This document shows positions 23,423 to 25,472 of a stretch of 25,472 nt of DNA, piece after piece. The stretch's first letter is position 1; each line of letters opens with the position of its first letter. The position numbers were made by a program, and so were the translations under genes. The notes beneath the pieces were generated by a model. That model searched no databases, was not told the origin of the DNA, and was given only the letters and a program-made list of their open reading frames with translations. This DNA comes from Anaerolineales bacterium (GTDB lineage: Bacteria > Chloroflexota > Anaerolineae > Anaerolineales > E44-bin32), in contig DAOVFE010000002.1 in NCBI GenBank assembly GCA_030673085.1, positions 1-25,472 of the forward strand. Direction: 5' to 3'.

Positions 23423-23536
23423 CTGGAAACCAGAACGATCGAGCGGGAGCAAGACGGAGTTCCGAATGCTTATATAGTTCAGCGGGGCCGGATCAACTTT
23501 GATGGCTTGAGATATTTCTTACGTGATCTCCATTAA
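23423..23536 (+). other. In-frame open tail behind the amber stop of the phosphoesterase
   Basis: Directly after TAG (23420-23422) the phosphoesterase frame continues without interruption for 37 codons to TAA 23534-23536. The translation (LETRTIEREQDG, then VPNAYIVQRGRINFDGL, then RYFLRDLH) looks like real protein and contains no start codon that would make it a separate gene. It may be a former C-terminal extension cut off by a recent nonsense mutation, a readthrough extension, or a remnant of another gene. No family is recognised. Confidence 0.4.
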
Positions 23537-23572
23537 TCAGAGCGTATAGTGATTATTCAGCGTAGAATGTAG

Positions 23573-23599
23573 AATGCCCCACCAATATAGTGGGGCATT
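23573..23599. terminator. Hairpin between convergent phosphoesterase and tRNA genes
   Basis: A perfect 10-bp stem (AATGCCCCAC 23573-23582 with GTGGGGCATT 23590-23599) encloses a 7-nt loop. It lies 8 bp beyond the 3' end of tRNA-Arg on the minus strand and could end both transcripts. T-runs are short. Confidence 0.65.
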
Positions 23600-23607
23600 T
23601 GATTGAA

Positions 23608-23682
23608 TGGCACCCCTACGGCGATTCGAACGCCGGCTTCTGCCTCCGGAGGGCAGCGCTCTATCCACTGAGCTATAGGGGC
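23608..23682 (-). tRNA. tRNA-Arg (anticodon CCG)
   Basis: The minus strand folds as a complete cloverleaf. The acceptor stem pairs GCCCCTA with TAGGGGT (G-U at the first pair), the D arm is AGCTCAGTGGATAGAGC, the anticodon stem is CTGCC/GGCAG, and the T arm contains GTTCGAATC. The anticodon CCG (complement at 23647-23649) reads the CGG arginine codon. The discriminator is G and the terminal CCA is encoded (23608-23610). There are no introns and no variable-arm expansion. Confidence 0.97.
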
Positions 23683-23695
23683 ATTGCTACCCGAG

Positions 23696-23724
23696 ATTTT
23701 AGTCCATCCTTTCCCCGGGATCAA
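23696..23724 (-). promoter_or_regulatory. Predicted promoter of tRNA-Arg
   Basis: On the minus strand TTGATC (23719-23724) and TAAAAT (23696-23701) are separated by exactly 17 bp, placing the start a few bases before the tRNA 5' end at 23682. Confidence 0.65.
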
Positions 23725-23735
23725 GTTGATTATAT

Positions 23736-23809
23736 GAGGTTGTTGAAAATCATATTTGTCTGTAATAGATTCGCTCTATTGCAGATTTCATCTTTTTATG
23801 ACACCCTCA
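23736..23809. repeat. MITE-like palindromic element 5
   Basis: Left end GAGGTTGTTGAAAAT (23736-23750); right end, on the minus strand, GAGGGTGTCATAAAAAG (23793-23809). The centre TCTGTAATAG/CTATTGCAGA pairs at 9 of 10 positions around a short loop. It sits 12 bp upstream of the tRNA-Arg promoter. Confidence 0.6.
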
Positions 23810-23948
23810 TTTAATTCCGTGCTACCCGATTAAATTGCATAGCTTGCCAAGTGTTTATTGGATCCAGTTGGAGAACGCTAGTGCTCTTTAGGCCGGGAAT
23901 CGATTTGGATAGGTATGAAGAAGCAAAGCAGCCCAATATTTATTCGAT

Positions 23949-24024
23949 AGCGAATATTTAAACAAAACCCGCACCCGAAGGGGCAAAATTCCACAATGGG
24001 TGCTGTCGCTATAGGATATCCCTA
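23949..24024 (+). repeat. 77-bp dispersed repeat, copy B
   Basis: Matches the minus strand of 3-79 at about 84%, beginning with 20 identical bases. It ends about 24 bp before the presumed left end of the IS3 element and points towards it. The hairpin seen in copy A is not conserved. Confidence 0.75.
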
Positions 24025-24052
24025 GAGGAATTTTGAGGGTTCCCTCTGTGTC

Positions 24053-24058
24053 TATAAT
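24053..24058 (+). promoter_or_regulatory. -10 box within the IS left end
   Basis: TATAAT lies inside the presumed left terminal repeat, about 50 bases before orfA, where IS3 elements usually carry a weak transposase promoter. No good -35 box is seen. Confidence 0.4.
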
Positions 24059-24108
24059 AGTGAGACAACTCCCGCCCATAATTTAGTAGAGGGCGGAAGG
24101 AGAAATGG

Positions 24109-24519
24109 ATGTCTCATGATCAAGATGATAGGCTCCACAATGATGTTCCAGAAACAGAAGTTGCGCCAAAAGCACAGCGTCGCAAGTATAGTCGCGAGTA
24201 CAAGCGGCGCATTCTGGATGAGATCGAAGCCTGTACGCGACCAGGGCAAGTAGGAGCAATTCTGCGCAGAGAAGGACTGTATTCTCAGATCGTCAGCAAG
24301 TGGCGCAAGCAATTTAGACGCAAAGGACAGGCTGGTTTAGAGTCGCAGAAGAGAGGTCCAAAAACCGATCCTCAAGCAGCTGAAATAAAGCGATTGAAGC
24401 GTGAAAATGAGCTATTGCGAAAGCGATTAGAGCAAGCTGAAATGATAATAGACGTCCAAAAAAAAGTCTCGCAGATGCTCGGGTTGGGAATGGAAAACAA
24501 CCAGGACGATCTGAAATGA
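24109..24519 (+). CDS. IS3-family transposase OrfA
   Basis: A 136-residue DNA-binding subunit. Residues 24-75 form the HTH_Tnp_1 helix-turn-helix (RRKYSREYKRRILDEIEAC then GAILRREGLYSQIVSKWRKQ). Residues 92-122 form a leucine-zipper-like coiled coil (AEIKRLKRENELLRKRLEQAE), as in other IS3 OrfA proteins, where it mediates multimerisation. ATG 24109 follows GGAAGGAG by six bases; an ATG at 24105 is in another frame and closes at once. The stop overlaps orfB as ATGA. An A8G run at 24458-24466 near its end would shift a share of ribosomes into the orfB frame to make the OrfAB transposase. Confidence 0.93.
   Translation: MSHDQDDRLHNDVPETEVAPKAQRRKYSREYKRRILDEIEACTRPGQVGAILRREGLYSQIVSKWRKQFRRKGQAGLESQKRGPKTDPQAAEIKRLKRENELLRKRLEQAEMIIDVQKKVSQMLGLGMENNQDDLK
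24458..24466 (+). promoter_or_regulatory. Programmed -1 frameshift site (A8G) for OrfAB
   Basis: Eight A residues followed by G place two AAA codons in the orfA frame. A -1 slip enters the frame of orfB, and that frame has no stop between the run and the orfB ATG at 24516. IS3-family elements use exactly this kind of A-run to make the fused transposase. Confidence 0.8.
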
Positions 24520-25472
24520 TCCAAACAGCAGAAGCATTGGCGCCACAAATTGGTCTACGAAAAGCATGCGAGGTCCTCGGTGTTGCTCGCAGTCAGGTTT
24601 ATCGAGCTCGCAAAGCCAGCTATGAGTGCACTGCTCATCCAACGAGAAGACCTTCACCGGCTCGGAAGCTACCACCGGATGAGCGCGAAGTTGTTCGAGC
24701 AATCCTCAACTCACCTCGCTTTCAAGATTGTGCCCCAAGAGAGATATACGCCACTTTGCTGGATGAAGAACAATATCTATGTGACTGGCGCACCATGTAC
24801 CGGATCCTGAACGAGCATCAGGAAGTGCGTGAACGACGCAATCTTCTTCGTCATCCGAACTACACGAAGCCAGAACTGCTTGCCACCAAACCCAATGAGC
24901 TGTGGAGTTGGGATATAACCAGGTTGCTGGGACCAGCGAAATGGACGTACTTCTACTTGTATGTGATCCTGGATGTTTTCAGCCGCTATGTTGTGGGTTG
25001 GATGGTTGCATTGCGAGAGACTGCTGCTCTGGCTGAAGAACTGATTGAAAAGACGTGCCGCCGCCAAGGGATCCAACCAGAACAACTAACCCTTCATGCG
25101 GATCGAGGACAGGCCATGACGTCTAAAAGTGTAGCGATGCTGCTGGCCGATCTGGGTGTGACCAAAACACACTCAAGACCATATGTATCGAACGATAACC
25201 CATATTCGGAGGCACAATTCAAGACCCTTAAGTATCGGCCTGGTTATCCCGGTCGTTTTGGAGACTTGTCAGACACTCGTGTATGGGCTCGTGATTTCTT
25301 CTACTGGTATAACTACGAGCACTATCATACCGGGATCAATTTGCTGACGCCTGCAGATGTCCACTATGAACGGGCAGAGCAAATACTTCAGCAACGTCAA
25401 GAGGTCTTATTGACAGCCTATGAGAAGTATCCCGAACGATTTGTCAAAGGTCCCTCAGTGCTGAAGCCCTTA
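24516..25472 (+). CDS. IS3-family transposase OrfB (DDE integrase core), 3' end outside the window
   Basis: 319 codons are open to the right edge with no stop, so the gene is cut by the window, not broken. The N-terminal part has a helix-turn-helix-like region (LRKACEVLGVARSQVYRARK, 14-33) and the HTH_21 segment PREIYATLLDEE (74-85). The rve integrase domain carries the catalytic triad Asp133 (WSWDITRL), Asp196 (LHADRGQAM) and Glu232 (NDNPYSEAQFK), with 35 residues between the second and third, the D(35)E signature of IS3. WYNYEHYHTGINLLTPADVH is the usual C-terminal block. The ATG overlaps the orfA stop as ATGA. The main product is probably the frameshifted OrfAB protein. Confidence 0.95.
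   Translation, partial: MIQTAEALAPQIGLRKACEVLGVARSQVYRARKASYECTAHPTRRPSPARKLPPDEREVVRAILNSPRFQDCAPREIYATLLDEEQYLCDWRTMYRILNEHQEVRERRNLLRHPNYTKPELLATKPNELWSWDITRLLGPAKWTYFYLYVILDVFSRYVVGWMVALRETAALAEELIEKTCRRQGIQPEQLTLHADRGQAMTSKSVAMLLADLGVTKTHSRPYVSNDNPYSEAQFKTLKYRPGYPGRFGDLSDTRVWARDFFYWYNYEHYHTGINLLTPADVHYERAEQILQQRQEVLLTAYEKYPERFVKGPSVLKPL

Larger units (their letters stand above)
23683..24108. other. 426-bp intergenic region between tRNA-Arg and the IS3 transposase
   Basis: It holds the tRNA promoter (23696-23724), a MITE-like element (23736-23809), copy B of the 77-bp repeat (23949-24024) and the left end and promoter of the IS element. In the 139 bases from 23810 to 23948 nothing was recognised. 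Confidence 0.6.
24048..25472 (+). mobile_element. IS3-family insertion sequence, right end beyond the window
   Basis: Overlapping orfA and orfB with a D(35)E integrase-type catalytic domain and an A8G slippery run identify an IS3-family element. The left end is placed tentatively at TGTGTCTATAATAGTGAG (24048), because IS3 ends usually begin with TG and the orfA leader follows. Neither the right inverted repeat nor a target duplication can be seen, so the boundary is provisional. Both frames are intact as far as visible, so the element may be active. Confidence 0.8.

Noticed and set aside
24777..25085. 102-codon open frame antisense to orfB
   Set aside because: It is a shadow of the transposase gene, whose catalytic residues are read on the plus strand.

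Overview
The window is bacterial, roughly 49% G+C by eye, with short intergenic gaps, Shine-Dalgarno starts and many 4-nt overlapping gene pairs. The combination of a GH57 (DUF1957) branching enzyme, DUF5666 secreted proteins, a soluble multi-GAF histidine kinase, a 7TM-HD c-di-AMP phosphodiesterase and a small integral-membrane kinase of the DgkA/undecaprenol kinase type suggests a Chloroflexota (Anaerolineae-like) chromosome. That assignment is an inference from gene content; there is no rRNA or marker gene here to prove it.

Layout. 1-358: repeat-rich non-coding DNA. 359-2093: homocysteine S-methyltransferase-family enzyme and a deoxynucleoside kinase. 2188-4747: two neighbouring DUF5666 secreted paralogues, the second with a collagen-like insert. 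4909-6383 (minus): a translationally coupled uracil-DNA glycosylase and endonuclease IV-like enzyme, i.e. consecutive steps of uracil base-excision repair. 6595-9153 (minus): orphan cytosolic GAF-GAF-GAF-PAS histidine kinase. 9314-12773 (minus): yqeY - pgpH-like - ybeY - dgkA-like operon (c-di-AMP turnover, rRNA maturation, lipid carrier phosphorylation). 12841-16474 (minus): MtaB-type tRNA methylthiotransferase, a lipoprotein and a membrane-anchored TPR protein. 16904-17635: SIMPL-domain lipoprotein. 18079-22675: glycogen operon (GH57 branching enzyme, GT5 glycogen synthase, GH77 4-alpha-glucanotransferase), every junction overlapping by 4 nt. 22934-23422: YfcE-like phosphoesterase followed by an in-frame 37-codon open tail behind an amber stop. 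23608-23682 (minus): tRNA-Arg(CCG). 24048-25472: an IS3-family insertion sequence running off the right edge, with an A8G programmed -1 frameshift signal.

The most unusual signal is not a gene. At least six intergenic regions hold short palindromic elements whose ends share GAGGRTGTTGAAAAAG and whose centres are unrelated, often near-perfect hairpins. They look like a non-autonomous MITE family (or several related ones) and occur only between genes, with a cluster between the SIMPL gene and the glycogen operon. One of them is a 136-bp palindrome with a perfect 20-bp stem. A separate ~77-bp repeat occurs as an inverted pair at the two ends of the window, the right copy directly beside the IS3 element.
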